A stretch of 59,030 bases of DNA from Rubrivivax sp. (GCA_016790425.1 JAEUPF010000100.1:1-59030), one strand, 5' to 3'. Counted from the stretch's first letter, positions 26,358-36,289 are shown. Numbers and translations: made by a program. Notes: generated by a model not told the origin, from the letters alone.

Positions 26358-27332
26358 TCAGCGGCACTCCGGCACCGGCGTCTTCAGCGGCCGGCCTGCG
26401 AAGTGCGCCTCCAGGTTGGCCAGCGCCAGGTCGGCCATCGCCTGGCGCGTGCTCGTCGTCGCGCTGCCGATGTGCGGCACCAGCACCACGTGCGGCAGGG
26501 CGCGCAGGCGTTCGGGCACGTTCGGCTCGTCGGCAAAGACATCGAGCGCGGCGCCGCCGATGACGCCTTGCTCCAGCGCCTCGATGAGCGCGGGCTCGTC
26601 GACGACCGAACCGCGCGCCACGTTGACGAGGATGCCCTTCTTGCCGAGCGCGCGCAGCACCGCGGCGTCGATGAGGTGCCGGGTGCCGGCGCCGCCGGGC
26701 GTGATGACGACCAGGAAGTCGCTCGCGGCCGCCAGCGCCGCCGGCGTCGCGTGGAACTCGTAGGGCAGCTCGGCCTTCGCCGAACGCGCTGTGTAGGCCA
26801 CGCTCATGCCGAAGGCGAGCGCGCGTTGCGCGATGGCCTTGCCGATGCGCCCCATGCCGACGATGCCGCAGCGCGCGCCGCTCATCCTGCGCGCCAGCGG
26901 CATCGCGCCCTTGGCCGCCCAGTCGCCACTGCGCACGTAACGGTCGGCGGCGGGAAGCTGGCGCGCCGCCGAGAGCATCAGGCCGATGGCGAGGTCGGCG
27001 ACGTCGTCGTTGAGCACGTCGGGCGTGTGCGTGACCTTGGCGCCGCGCGACTTGCAGGCGGCGACATCGATGCCGTCGTAGCCCACGCCCATCACCGCGA
27101 CGATCTCCAGCGCCGGCAGGCTGGCCACCAGCGCCCCCGGCAGCTTCGACTCGCCGCTGGCAGCGACGGCGCGGATGCGCGGCGCCGCGGCGGCAAAGGC
27201 CGCCGGGTCGGTTTCGTGCAGGCGGTCGAGCAGTTCGTAGCGTTCGGCCAGCGGCGCCGCGTACAGCGGCGACAGCTTCGACGCCGCGAGCACGGCGATG
27301 CGGCCGTTCGCCCGTGTTTCCTGTTGTGCCAA
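26358..27332 (-). CDS. D-isomer-specific 2-hydroxyacid dehydrogenase (glyoxylate/hydroxypyruvate reductase type)
   Basis: The 324-residue protein has the NAD-binding motif GIVGMGRIGKAIAQ near residue 155. The catalytic triad is visible: Arg in NVARGSVVDE, Glu in DVFADEPNVP and His in LVPHIGSAT. It likely interconverts a 2-keto acid such as glyoxylate, hydroxypyruvate or 2-ketogluconate and its D-2-hydroxy acid. It is the first gene of the minus-strand run, with a TTG start preceded by GGAG at a good distance. A C2-C3 keto or hydroxy acid would be an expected end product of the hydrolytic route proposed for the divergent run. Confidence 0.9.
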   Translation of the reverse strand: MAQQETRANGRIAVLAASKLSPLYAAPLAERYELLDRLHETDPAAFAAAAPRIRAVAASGESKLPGALVASLPALEIVAVMGVGYDGIDVAACKSRGAKVTHTPDVLNDDVADLAIGLMLSAARQLPAADRYVRSGDWAAKGAMPLARRMSGARCGIVGMGRIGKAIAQRALAFGMSVAYTARSAKAELPYEFHATPAALAAASDFLVVITPGGAGTRHLIDAAVLRALGKKGILVNVARGSVVDEPALIEALEQGVIGGAALDVFADEPNVPERLRALPHVVLVPHIGSATTSTRQAMADLALANLEAHFAGRPLKTPVPECR

Positions 27333-27446
27333 GGGTTCGATCTCCTGCGGTGCACCCGGTTACAGGCCGCGCCTAGGGCGAACCCGGGGCGCGGGCCAAA
27401 CGTCATACCAATAGTATTTCATCATCCGCCCGCCTCGAATCCCCTC
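27333..27446. promoter_or_regulatory. Divergent promoter region with candidate operator
   Basis: This 114-bp gap separates the starts of the two long divergent gene runs. It holds an AT-rich island in otherwise GC-rich DNA, with the inverted repeat ATACCAATAGTAT at 27405-27417 (ATAC, five-base spacer, GTAT), about 30 bases before the dehydratase start. Size and symmetry suit a dimeric GntR/FadR-type regulator, and such a gene is encoded in the minus-strand run. No convincing -35/-10 pair could be assigned. Confidence 0.5.
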
Positions 27447-29201
27447 ATGCCCGACAACATCGACGACAAGCCCAGGCGCCGCAAGCCGGCCAGCGAACTG
27501 CGCAGCCAGCAATGGTTCGGCCGCCAGGACCGCGACGGCTTCGCCTACCGCAGCTGGGTCAAAGGCAAGGGCGTGCCGCACGACCAGTTCGACGGCCGCC
27601 CGGTCATCGGCATCTGCAACACCTTCAGCGAGCTGACGCCGTGCAACTCGCATTTCCGCACGCTGGCCGAGCAGGTGAAGATCGGCGTCTACGAAGCCGG
27701 CGGCTTCCCGCTCGAGTTCCCGGTGATGAGCCTGGGCGAGACGCTGCTGCGTCCCACCGCGATGCTCTACCGCAACCTCGCCAGCATGGACGTCGAGGAG
27801 AGCATCCGCGGCAACCCGATCGACGGCGTCGTGCTGCTGATGGGCTGCGACAAGACGACCCCCAGCCTGCTGATGGGTGCTTCGAGCGTCGACCTGCCGA
27901 CGATCGGTGTCAGTGGCGGCCCGATGCTGAACGGCCAGTGGCGCGGCCAGCAGCTGGGCAGCGGCACCGGCGTGTGGAGCATGAGCGAGCAGGTGCGCGC
28001 CGGCACGCTGAAGCTGGCCGACTTCTTCGAGGCCGAGAGCTGCATGCACAGGAGCCACGGCCACTGCATGACGATGGGCACCGCCAGCACGATGGCCAGC
28101 ATGGTCGAGGCGCTGGGCATCGGCCTGCCCGGCAACGCGGCGTATCCCGCGGTGGACGGCCGGCGCAACGTCATCGCGCGCGACGCCGGGCGGCGCATCG
28201 TCGAGATGGTGCACGCCGACCAGAAGATCTCGCAGGTGCTGACGCGCCAGGCCTTCGAGAACGCCATCCGCACGCTGGCGGCGATCGGCGGCAGCACCAA
28301 CGCGGTGATCCACCTCATCGCCATCGCCGGGCGCCTGGGCGTACCGTTGTCGATCGACGACTTCGAGCGGCTGGGCAGCGAGATGCCCTGCCTCGTGAAC
28401 CTGCAACCCAGCGGCGAATACCTGATGGAGGACTTCTGCTACGCCGGCGGCCTGCCCGCCGTGATGAAGGCCATCTCGAAGTTCCTGCACCTGGACGTGG
28501 TCACCGCGAACGGCCGCACCGTGCGCGAGAACATCGCGACCGCCGAGAACTTCAACCCGAAGGTCATCAAGTCGGTCGACGAGCCGTTCAAGGACAAGGC
28601 CGGCATCGCGGTGCTGCGTGGCAACCTGGCGCCGCGCGGCGCCGTGATCAAGCCGAGCGCGGCGACGCCCTCGCTGATGCAGCACACCGGCCGCGCCGTC
28701 GTGTTCGAGGACAGCGACGACTTCCACAAGCGCATCGACGACGAGAGCCTCGATGTCGACGAGCACTGCATCCTGGTGCTGAAGAACTGCGGCCCCAAGG
28801 GCTACCCCGGCATGGCCGAGGTGGGCAACATGCCGCTGCCGCCGAAGGTGCTGAAGAAGGGCATCACCGACATGGTGCGCATCAGCGACGCCCGCATGAG
28901 CGGCACCGCCTACGGCACCGTGGTGCTGCACACCGCACCCGAGGCTGCCGCCGGCGGCCCGCTGGCGCTGGTGAACAACGGCGACCTCATCACGCTCGAT
29001 GTCGCGCAGCGCTCGCTGCACCTGCACGTCGACGACACCGAGCTGGCGCGCCGCCGCGCCGCGTGGAAGGCGCCGGCGCCGCCGCTTTCCAGCGGCTACT
29101 GGAAGCTCTACATCGACCACGTGCTGCAAGCCGACGAGGGCGCCGACCTCGACTTCCTGCGCGGCAAGCGCGGCGCCTTCGTCCCCAAGGACAACCACTG
29201 A
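27447..29201 (+). CDS. IlvD/Edd-family sugar-acid dehydratase
   Basis: The 584-residue iron-sulfur dehydratase is of the L-arabinonate/D-xylonate/galactonate branch and not of the amino-acid enzyme DHAD branch. Cluster cysteines are expected in GICNTFSELTPCN, LLMGCDKTTPS and ESCMHRSHGHCMTMGTAST. Other family marks are VEESIRGNPIDGVV, IGGSTNAVIHL and the C-terminal SDARMSGTAYGTVVLH. It converts an aldonate to a 2-keto-3-deoxy-aldonate. It is the first gene of the plus-strand run; the ATG has no strong ribosome-binding site, but 584 residues is the normal family length. Confidence 0.92.
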   Translation: MPDNIDDKPRRRKPASELRSQQWFGRQDRDGFAYRSWVKGKGVPHDQFDGRPVIGICNTFSELTPCNSHFRTLAEQVKIGVYEAGGFPLEFPVMSLGETLLRPTAMLYRNLASMDVEESIRGNPIDGVVLLMGCDKTTPSLLMGASSVDLPTIGVSGGPMLNGQWRGQQLGSGTGVWSMSEQVRAGTLKLADFFEAESCMHRSHGHCMTMGTASTMASMVEALGIGLPGNAAYPAVDGRRNVIARDAGRRIVEMVHADQKISQVLTRQAFENAIRTLAAIGGSTNAVIHLIAIAGRLGVPLSIDDFERLGSEMPCLVNLQPSGEYLMEDFCYAGGLPAVMKAISKFLHLDVVTANGRTVRENIATAENFNPKVIKSVDEPFKDKAGIAVLRGNLAPRGAVIKPSAATPSLMQHTGRAVVFEDSDDFHKRIDDESLDVDEHCILVLKNCGPKGYPGMAEVGNMPLPPKVLKKGITDMVRISDARMSGTAYGTVVLHTAPEAAAGGPLALVNNGDLITLDVAQRSLHLHVDDTELARRRAAWKAPAPPLSSGYWKLYIDHVLQADEGADLDFLRGKRGAFVPKDNH

Positions 29202-29249
29202 GTCGCCCCCCAAAGGCAACCTCTGAGCCGTGCCGAAGGATCCCCCCTG

Positions 29250-30005
29250 ATGGACAAGTTCGCCGCCGTCACCGGCGCCGGCAGCGGCATCGGCCGCGCC
29301 TGCGCCCTCGCGCTCGCCAAGGACGGCTGGGCGGTCGCCTTGCTCGGCCGCCGCGCCGAGGCGCTGCAGGCCACCGCCGCCCAGGCCACTGGCGCTGCCG
29401 CCGGCGCGCGCACGCTCGTCGTGCCCTGCGACGTCGGCGACGACCAGGCGGTGGCCAGCGCCTTCGCGCGCATCGAGCGCGAGTTCGGGCGGCTCGACCT
29501 GCTGTTCAACAACGCCGGCATGGGCCTGCCGCCGACGACGCCCGACGGGGTGAGCGCCGCCGACTGGAAGCGCGTCGTCGACGCCAACCTCAACGGCTCC
29601 TTCTACTGTCTCTCCCAGGCGTTCCGGATCATGAAGGCGCAGCAGCCCATGGGCGGGCGCATCATCAACAACGGCTCGATCTCGGCCTACGCGCCGCGGC
29701 CGGGGTCGATCGCCTACACCGCCACCAAGCACGCGGTGAGCGGCCTCACGCGCACGGCGGCGCTCGACGGGCGGCCGTTCGACATCGCGGTGGGCCAGAT
29801 CGACATCGGAAACGCCGCCAGCGAGATGACCGAGCGCATGACCGCCGGCGTGCCGCAGGCCGACGGCAGCGTGCGCCCCGAGCCGCGCATGGACCTGGCT
29901 TCGGTGGTCGAGGCGTTCCTGACGATGGCGCGCATGCCGCTCACCTCCAACATGCTGTTCGTCAACGTCATGGCCACGAAGATGCCCTTCGTCGGCCGCG
30001 GCTGA
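29250..30005 (+). CDS. SDR family oxidoreductase
   Basis: The 251-residue classical SDR has TGAGSGIG at residues 8-15, NNAGMG, a serine in [10 protein letters not shown] and the catalytic YTATK. It is similar in build to 3-oxoacyl-reductase-like SDRs found beside aldonate dehydratases. The C-terminal region (residues 190-251) is divergent: it lacks the common DGG end and instead ends [18 protein letters not shown]. The substrate is unknown. It lies 48 bases after the dehydratase gene and 64 before the next dehydrogenase. Confidence 0.87.
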   Translation: MDKFAAVTGAGSGIGRACALALAKDGWAVALLGRRAEALQATAAQATGAAAGARTLVVPCDVGDDQAVASAFARIEREFGRLDLLFNNAGMGLPPTTPDGVSAADWKRVVDANLNGSFYCLSQAFRIMKAQQPMGGRIINNGSISAYAPRPGSIAYTATKHAVSGLTRTAALDGRPFDIAVGQIDIGNAASEMTERMTAGVPQADGSVRPEPRMDLASVVEAFLTMARMPLTSNMLFVNVMATKMPFVGRG

Positions 30006-30069
30006 AGCAGCCGCCGCACGACCGGCCAGCGCAAGCACGGTCAGGCACCCAACGCAAGCGAGCGAAGAC

Positions 30070-30996
30070 ATGGCAAGGATCGGCTTCATCGGTGCCAGTG
30101 GCCTGATGGGTCACGGCATGGCCAAGAACCTGCTGGCCAAGGGCCACGCGCTGGCGCTCACCGTGCACCGCAACCGCGAGCGGGTCGCCGACCTGCTGGC
30201 CGGCGGCGCCCGGGAAGCGCCCGACGCGGCGGCGCTGGCCGGGCCGCAGTTCGGCTGCGAACTCGTCTTCCTCTGCGTCACCGGCTCGCCGCAGGTCGAA
30301 CAGGCCGTGCTCGGCGCGCGCGGCGTGCTTGCCGGCCTGAACGCAGGCGCCGGGTCCGCCGCCACCGGCCTCGTCATCGTCGACTGCTCGACCAGCGAGC
30401 CCGACTCGACCGCGCGCGTGCGCCAGCGCTGCGCCGAAGCCGGCGTCGCCTTCGTCGATGCGCCGCTGTCGCGCACGCCGGTCGAGGCCGAGGCCGGGCG
30501 CCTGAACGTGATGGTCGGCGCGACGGCGGACGATTTCGCCAAGGTCGAGCCGGTGCTGCGCGCCTTCGCCGAGAACGTGTTCCACATGGGCGGCCCCGGT
30601 GCCGGCCACACGATCAAGCTGCTCAACAATTTCATCGCGCAGGCGATCTGCACCGCCACCGCAGAGGCGTTCGCGGTCGGCCAGCGCGCGGGCGTCGACC
30701 TGCGCAAGCTCGTCGAGCTGATCAGCCTCGGCCCGGTGAACAGCGGCCTGTTCCAGGCGATGGCCAAGACGCTCGACGGCCAGCTCGACGGCCTGAAGTT
30801 CGAACTCGACAACGCGCGCAAGGACGTGCGCTACTACACCCACCTCGCCGAAGGCCTGGCCGTCCCGACGCTGGTGGGCGAGGCAGTGCACCAGTCGCTG
30901 GCACTGGCCAGCGCGCTCGGCCACGGCCGCAAGTTCGTGCCCTCGCTGGTGGAAGCGCAGGAGCAGCTCACCGGCGCGCGCCTCGTGCGGCGCTGA
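30070..30996 (+). CDS. 3-hydroxyisobutyrate dehydrogenase-family NAD-dependent oxidoreductase
   Basis: The 308-residue beta-hydroxyacid dehydrogenase begins with [19 protein letters not shown], a slightly altered form of the usual GLGxMG loop. It holds [16 protein letters not shown] (substrate site) and the catalytic lysine in [10 protein letters not shown] near residue 180. Family members act on tartronate semialdehyde, L-threonate, 4-hydroxybutyrate or 3-hydroxyisobutyrate. In a sugar-acid island a tartronate semialdehyde reductase or threonate dehydrogenase type of role is plausible but not shown. Confidence 0.9.
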   Translation: MARIGFIGASGLMGHGMAKNLLAKGHALALTVHRNRERVADLLAGGAREAPDAAALAGPQFGCELVFLCVTGSPQVEQAVLGARGVLAGLNAGAGSAATGLVIVDCSTSEPDSTARVRQRCAEAGVAFVDAPLSRTPVEAEAGRLNVMVGATADDFAKVEPVLRAFAENVFHMGGPGAGHTIKLLNNFIAQAICTATAEAFAVGQRAGVDLRKLVELISLGPVNSGLFQAMAKTLDGQLDGLKFELDNARKDVRYYTHLAEGLAVPTLVGEAVHQSLALASALGHGRKFVPSLVEAQEQLTGARLVRR

Positions 30997-31081
30997 CGGG
31001 GCCGCGGCCGCCGCCGTCCTTCTGCCGCCTCGCCCGCGCCCAAGGCCGCCGCCGCCGCCCCGCCTTCGCCACGTTGCCACG

Positions 31082-32302
31082 ATGAAGATCACCGGCGCCC
31101 GCGTCATCGTGTGCTGCCCCGGGCGCAACTTCGTGACGCTGAAGGTCGAGACCGACGCCGGCCTCACCGGCATCGGCGACGCTTCGCTCAACGGGCGCGA
31201 GCTGGCGGTGGCCAGCTACCTCACCGAGCATGTCGTGCCGCTGCTCATCGGCCGCGACGCGACGCGTATCGAGGACACCTGGCAGTACCTGTACCGCGGC
31301 GCCTACTGGCGGCGCGGGCCGGTGACGATGAGCGCCATCGCTGCGGTCGACACGGCGCTGTGGGACATCCTGGCCAAGGCCGCCGGCCTGCCGCTGTACC
31401 GGCTGCTCGGCGGCGCCAGCCGCGAGCGCGTGCTCGTCTATGCGCATGCCAACGGCGGCGACATCGCCGAGACGGTGGACGCGGTGCACGCGAAGGCCGC
31501 GCTCGGCTACCGCGCCATCCGCGCCCAAAGCGGGGTGCCGGGGCTGAACAAGGTCTATGGCGTCGCGCACGATCGCGGCCACGGCAAGAGCTACGAGCCG
31601 GCGACGCAAGGGCTGCCCAACGAAGAAGACTGGGATACGGCCAAGTACCTGCGCCACACGCCGCGCCTGTTCGAAGCCGTGCGCAGCGCCATCGGCTGGG
31701 AGCACGAGCTGCTGCACGACGTGCACCACCGGCTGACGCCGATCGAGGCGGCGCGCCTGGGCAACGACCTGGAGCCGTACCGCCTCTTCTGGATGGAAGA
31801 CGCGACGCCGGCCGAGAACCCCGAGGCGTTCCGCCTGATCCGCCGCCACACGACGACACCGCTGGCGGTGGGCGAAGTGTTCAACACGATCTGGGACTGC
31901 AAGGCGCTGATCGAAGAGCAGCTGATCGACTTCATCCGCACCACCGTCGTCCATGCCGGCGGCATCACGCACCTGAAGCGCATCGCCGACCTGGCAGCGC
32001 TGTACCAGGTGCGCACCGGCAGCCACGGCGCCACCGATCTCTCGCCGGTGTGCATGGGCGCGGCGCTGCACTTCGACCTCGCGGTGCCGAACTTCGGCAT
32101 CCAGGAGCACATGCCGCACAACGAGGCCACCGATGAGGTGTTCCCGCATGCCTACCGCTACGAAGGCGGCTACATGCACCCGGGCGATGCGCCCGGGCAC
32201 GGCGTCGACATCGACGAGCGGCTGGCGGCGAAGTTCCCGTACCAGCGCGCCTACCTGCCGGTGAACCGCCTGCAGCGCGACGGCACGCTGTGGGACTGGT
32301 AG
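31082..32302 (+). CDS. manD: D-mannonate dehydratase, enolase superfamily (ManD type)
   Basis: The 406-residue protein is very close in pattern to enolase-superfamily mannonate dehydratases: [47 protein letters not shown] and [10 protein letters not shown]. The general acid/base pair sits in [11 protein letters not shown], metal ligands in MEDATPAEN and [10 protein letters not shown], and the catalytic histidine in [10 protein letters not shown]. The enzyme dehydrates D-mannonate to 2-keto-3-deoxy-D-gluconate; some relatives instead use D-gluconate with low efficiency. The next gene encodes a fructuronate reductase-like enzyme, which would supply mannonate, so the two form a consistent pair. 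Confidence 0.9.
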   Translation: MKITGARVIVCCPGRNFVTLKVETDAGLTGIGDASLNGRELAVASYLTEHVVPLLIGRDATRIEDTWQYLYRGAYWRRGPVTMSAIAAVDTALWDILAKAAGLPLYRLLGGASRERVLVYAHANGGDIAETVDAVHAKAALGYRAIRAQSGVPGLNKVYGVAHDRGHGKSYEPATQGLPNEEDWDTAKYLRHTPRLFEAVRSAIGWEHELLHDVHHRLTPIEAARLGNDLEPYRLFWMEDATPAENPEAFRLIRRHTTTPLAVGEVFNTIWDCKALIEEQLIDFIRTTVVHAGGITHLKRIADLAALYQVRTGSHGATDLSPVCMGAALHFDLAVPNFGIQEHMPHNEATDEVFPHAYRYEGGYMHPGDAPGHGVDIDERLAAKFPYQRAYLPVNRLQRDGTLWDW

Positions 32303-32311
32303 CGCGTGGGC

Positions 32312-32400
32312 CGCCGACTGACTGCCGGCTGATCGCCGCTGATCGCCGACTAACCGCCGACCGATCGCCGCTGACCGCCGACCGAGCGCCGACCGACCGA
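32312..32400. repeat. Degenerate 10-11 bp direct repeats between manD and uxuB-like genes
   Basis: The gap is filled by imperfect tandem copies built on GATCGCCGCT / GACCGCCGAC, about eight in all. No open frame or clear hairpin explains them. They end a few bases before the ATG of the next gene and include part of its leader. Confidence 0.7.
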
Positions 32401-32413
32401 AAGAGCCCCGCGG

Positions 32414-34009
32414 ATGAACGCCGCCGCGACCGACGCCGATACCGAGCCCGGGGCGCCGCCCCCGGCGCCGACGGCGGCGCCCCGGCCGGCCGCGCTGCCG
32501 CGCCTGCACCCTTCGAACCTGGCCGGCCTGCCGCCCGAAGTCGCGCGGCCGCGCTACGAGCGCAACGAACTGCGCCCGGGCATCGTGCACCTGGGCCTCG
32601 GCTCGTTCGCGCGCGCCTTCCTCGGTGCCTACAACGAAACCGCCATCCACGCCGGCGGCGAGCCGCACTTCGGCATCGTCGGCGTTTCGCTGCGCAGCCC
32701 CGCGGTGCGCGACGCGCTGGCGCCGCAGGCGGGGCTGTACACGCTGGCCGAGCGCGACGCCGACGAAGAGGGCCGGCCGCGCCAGCGCCTGCGCGTCATC
32801 GGCAACCTCGTCGGCCAGATCGTCGGCCCGGAGGATCCGCGCGGCGTGCTCGAGGCCATCGCCGCGCCGGCCACGCGCATCGTCAGCCTCACGGTCACCG
32901 AGAAGGGCTACGCGCTCGACCCGGCCAGCGGCCGCCTGCGCGAAGAGCAGCCCGACATCGCGCACGACCTGCGCGTGGGCACGCCGCTGCTGGGCTCGCC
33001 GAAGAGCACCATCGGCACGCTCGTCTTCGGCCTGGAACTGCGGCGCGTGCGCGGCATGCCGCCGGTGACGCTGCTGAGCCTGGACAACCTGCCGCACAAC
33101 GGCCGCACGCTGCAAAGCCTGGTGCTCGCCTTCGCGCGCCGCAGCCACGAGGCGCTGGCCGACTGGATCGAGGCCCGCTGCACGTTCCCGTGCAGCATGG
33201 TCGACCGCATCGTGCCGGCCACCACCGACGCCGACCGCGACAACGTCGCCGCCGCGCTCGGCCGCTTCGACGCCTGGCCGGTGCCCGCGGAGCCGTACTG
33301 CCACTGGGTCGTCGAAGACCGCTTCGCGGCCGGCCGGCCCGACTGGCACCTGGCCGGCGCGCGCCTGGTGGCCGACGCCACGCCGTGGGAGCAATTGAAG
33401 CTGCGCGCCGTGAACGGCAGCCATTCGGCCGTCGCCTACCTCGGCGCGATGGCCGGCTGGAAGACCGTGCACGAGGCGATCGCGCAGCCCGAGATGCGCC
33501 GCTTCGTGCAGGCGATGCTGGCCGAGGAGGTGGCTCCGACGCTGCCGCCGCTGCCCGGCCTGGACTTCGGGCGTTACGTGCAGGGCCTGCTGCAGCGCTT
33601 CGGCAACCCGGCGCTGGCACACCGCCTGCAGCAGATCGCGATGGACGGTTCGCACAAGTTGCCGCAGCGGCTGCTGGCCACCATCGAGCAGCGCCTCGCG
33701 GCCGGCCTGCCGATCGCCCGCCTGGCGCTCGCCGTGGCCGGCTGGATGCACTACCTGCGCGGCATCGACGAATGGGGGCGCCCCTACGTCATCGACGACC
33801 CGCAGGCTGCGGCGCTGGCGGCGGCGCGTGCCGAGGCCGAGCGCGAGCCCACGCTGCACGACCGCGTCGCCGCGTTCACGCACTTCGCGCCGGTGTTCGG
33901 CGACCTCGCGGGCCACGCGACGCTGGTCGATGCGCTGACGCGTGCGTTGGCCAGCCTGCAATCCACCGGCGTGCGCTTCTCGCTGGCGCGCTGGGCGAGC
34001 GTCGAATGA
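32414..34009 (+). CDS. uxuB: Mannitol dehydrogenase-family oxidoreductase, probable fructuronate reductase
   Basis: The 531-residue long-chain dehydrogenase contains GIVHLGLGSFARAFLGAYN as nucleotide-binding motif near residue 57, SLTVTEKGYAL, LSLDNLPHNGRTLQ and the catalytic pattern LKLRAVNGSHSAVAYLG (Lys, Asn, His). This family includes mannitol, arabinitol and fructuronate (UxuB) and tagaturonate (UxaB) reductases. The neighbouring mannonate dehydratase favours D-fructuronate to D-mannonate. The first 45 residues or so are a Pro/Ala-rich extension without homology features; a later start is not obvious. Confidence 0.88.
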   Translation: MNAAATDADTEPGAPPPAPTAAPRPAALPRLHPSNLAGLPPEVARPRYERNELRPGIVHLGLGSFARAFLGAYNETAIHAGGEPHFGIVGVSLRSPAVRDALAPQAGLYTLAERDADEEGRPRQRLRVIGNLVGQIVGPEDPRGVLEAIAAPATRIVSLTVTEKGYALDPASGRLREEQPDIAHDLRVGTPLLGSPKSTIGTLVFGLELRRVRGMPPVTLLSLDNLPHNGRTLQSLVLAFARRSHEALADWIEARCTFPCSMVDRIVPATTDADRDNVAAALGRFDAWPVPAEPYCHWVVEDRFAAGRPDWHLAGARLVADATPWEQLKLRAVNGSHSAVAYLGAMAGWKTVHEAIAQPEMRRFVQAMLAEEVAPTLPPLPGLDFGRYVQGLLQRFGNPALAHRLQQIAMDGSHKLPQRLLATIEQRLAAGLPIARLALAVAGWMHYLRGIDEWGRPYVIDDPQAAALAAARAEAEREPTLHDRVAAFTHFAPVFGDLAGHATLVDALTRALASLQSTGVRFSLARWASVE

Positions 34010-34235
34010 ACGGCCGCCCGGCGCCCGCCGGCCCCCCTGCCTCGCCGCGCCCGCTGCGTGTCCCATCCCGTGGCCCGCTGCAGCGGGCGGCGGCGGCCGT
34101 TGCGGGTTTGTGCCACCCGATCCTGCGCGAGGCGACCCGTAGCATCGTTTGCACGAGCGCCCTGCTTCCCCGACCGACCCTGGCCTGGTTCCGGCCCGAC
34201 ACCGGCCCGACGGCCGCCACCCAAGGAGACAACCG

Positions 34236-35213
34236 ATGAAGCGCACCCTGTTCCTTCAGACGCTGCTGGCCGCGGCGGCGCTGGCGCTGGCCGCCGGCGG
34301 CGCCACCGCGCAGACCAAGCTCAAGTGGGCGCATGTCTACGAGACCAGCGAGCCCTACCACACCGAGAGCGTCTGGGCGGCCGAGGAGATCAAGAAGCGC
34401 ACCAACGGCAAGTTCGAGATCCAGGTCTTCCCGGCCAGCTCGCTCGGCAAGGAGACCGACATCAACCAGGGCATGACGCTGGGCACGGTGGACATGATCA
34501 TCAGCGGCCCGAGCTTCGCGGCGCGCAGCTACCCGCGCATCGGCATCGCCTACTACCCGTTCATCTTCCGCGACGCCGACCACCTGCTTGCCTACAGCAA
34601 GAGCGACGTGTTCAAGGAGATGATCGACGGCTACCGCGCCAAGACCGGCATCCAGATCCTCGCCTACACCTACTACGGTGCGCGCCACACCACCAGCCAG
34701 AAGGCGTTCACCGACTGCGCCGGCATGAAGGGGCTGAAGATCCGCGTGCCCGACGTGCCGGCCTACCGCGCCACGCCCGAGGCCTGCGGCGCCAACCCGA
34801 CGCCGATCGCCTTCGCCGAGGTCTACCTGGCGCTGCAGAACGGCACCGTCGACGCGCAGGAGAACCCGCTCACCACGATCGAGGCGAAGAAGTTCTACGA
34901 GGTGCAAAAACACATCATGCTCACCGGCCACATCGTCGACGGCCTGACGACGCAGGTGGCGCCGCACGTGTGGAACAAGCTCAGCGAAGCCGAGAAGAAG
35001 ATCTTCGCCGACGTCGCGCTCGAAGCCGCGGCGCGCGCCACGGCGCAGATCAAGAAGCGCGAGGGCGAGCTGGTCGACGAGTTCAGGAAGAAGGGCCTGG
35101 GCGTGCACGCGGTCGACCGCAAGAGCTTCGTCGACGGGGTGCTGAAGGCCAAGCCGGTGGAGTCGCTCGGCTTCGACCGCAAGGACTACGACCGCATCGT
35201 CGGCATCAAGTGA
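34236..35213 (+). CDS. dctP: TRAP transporter substrate-binding protein DctP (first of two)
   Basis: The 325-residue periplasmic protein has a signal peptide at about residues 1-27 (cleaved after ATAQ) followed by TKLKWAHVYETSEPYHTESVW. The ligand arginine is in GLKIRVPDVPAY, and GTVDAQENPLTTIEAKKFYEVQ is the family hallmark. TRAP proteins of this type often bind uronates, which agrees with the mannonate and fructuronate enzymes upstream. AAGGAGA precedes the ATG. A 226-base gap separates it from the uxuB-like gene, leaving room for a second promoter. The next gene is a close paralogue. Confidence 0.94.
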   Translation: MKRTLFLQTLLAAAALALAAGGATAQTKLKWAHVYETSEPYHTESVWAAEEIKKRTNGKFEIQVFPASSLGKETDINQGMTLGTVDMIISGPSFAARSYPRIGIAYYPFIFRDADHLLAYSKSDVFKEMIDGYRAKTGIQILAYTYYGARHTTSQKAFTDCAGMKGLKIRVPDVPAYRATPEACGANPTPIAFAEVYLALQNGTVDAQENPLTTIEAKKFYEVQKHIMLTGHIVDGLTTQVAPHVWNKLSEAEKKIFADVALEAAARATAQIKKREGELVDEFRKKGLGVHAVDRKSFVDGVLKAKPVESLGFDRKDYDRIVGIK

Positions 35214-35271
35214 GCGGGGCCACCGCCGTCGCCCACCGCGGCGGCGCGCTGGCCAGCGAGGAGACGAACCC

Positions 35272-36246
35272 ATGAAACCGCACGCCATCAAGACCGTGCT
35301 CGCCGCCTTCGCGCTGGCGCTGGCGGGAAGCGCCTTCGCGCAGACGAAGCTCAAGTTCGCGCACGTCTACGAGACGAGCGAGCCGTACCACCAGTGGGCG
35401 TTGTGGGCGGCCGAGGAGATCAGGAAGCGCACCGCAGGTCGCTACGAGATGCAGGTGTTCCCGGCCTCGCAGCTGGGCAAGGAGACCGACATCAACCAGG
35501 GCCTGACGCTCGGGACGGTGGACGTCATCTACACCGGCCAGGCGTTCGCCGCGCGCACGTATCCGCCGCTGGCCATCGGCGGCGCGCCGTTCATGTTCCG
35601 CGACCTCGAGCACTGGAAGAAGTACTCGCGCAGCCCGCTGCTCGAGGAACTGATGGACGCCTACTACAAGAAGGGCGGCAACAAGCCGCTGGCCGTCACC
35701 TACTACGGCGTGCGCCACACCACGGCCAACAAGGCGATCGTCAAGCCCGAGGACATGGTCGGCCTCAAGCTGCGCGTGCCCGACGCGCCGCTGTATGCCG
35801 CGTACCCCAAGGTGCTGGGCGCCAACGCGACGCCGATCGCCTTCGCCGAGGTCTACCTGGCGCTGCAGAGCAAGACCGTGGACGCGCAGGAGAACCCGCT
35901 GCCCACCATCGAGGCGAAGAAGTTCTACGAGGTGCAAAGCCACGTCAACCTGACCGGCCACATCACCGAGATGCTGCTGACGATCGTCAGCGGCCAGGTC
36001 TGGAGCAAGGCCAGCGAGGCCGACCGCAAGGTGTTCGACGCGGTCTTCAAGGAGGCGGCAGCGAAGTGCACCGACGAGATCGCCGCGGCCGAGCAGCAGC
36101 TCGTCGAGGGCTTCGTCAGCAAGTACAGGAAGACGGTCGTCAAGTCCGACCGTGCCGCCTTCGCGGCCCGCTTCCAGGCCTTCCACACCGGACCCGACGC
36201 CACCTGGGACAAGGCGACCTACGAGCGGCTGCAGGCGATCAAGTGA
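35272..36246 (+). CDS. dctP: TRAP transporter substrate-binding protein DctP (second of two)
   Basis: The 324-residue protein has the same build as the preceding one: signal peptide to about residue 23, then TKLKFAHVYETSEPYHQWALW, GLKLRVPDAPLYAAYP and TVDAQENPLPTIEAKKFYEVQ. Long identical stretches show a tandem duplication. Differences cluster in the segment after GTVD (IYTGQAFAARTYPPLAIGG against IISGPSFAARSYPRIGIAY), the part likely to line the pocket, so the ligands may differ. One DctQM pair follows, so the two binding proteins probably share it. Confidence 0.94.
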   Translation: MKPHAIKTVLAAFALALAGSAFAQTKLKFAHVYETSEPYHQWALWAAEEIRKRTAGRYEMQVFPASQLGKETDINQGLTLGTVDVIYTGQAFAARTYPPLAIGGAPFMFRDLEHWKKYSRSPLLEELMDAYYKKGGNKPLAVTYYGVRHTTANKAIVKPEDMVGLKLRVPDAPLYAAYPKVLGANATPIAFAEVYLALQSKTVDAQENPLPTIEAKKFYEVQSHVNLTGHITEMLLTIVSGQVWSKASEADRKVFDAVFKEAAAKCTDEIAAAEQQLVEGFVSKYRKTVVKSDRAAFAARFQAFHTGPDATWDKATYERLQAIK

Positions 36247-36289
36247 AGAGCGCGCACCCGCCGCGGCCGCGCCGGCGAGGAGCCGGGCG

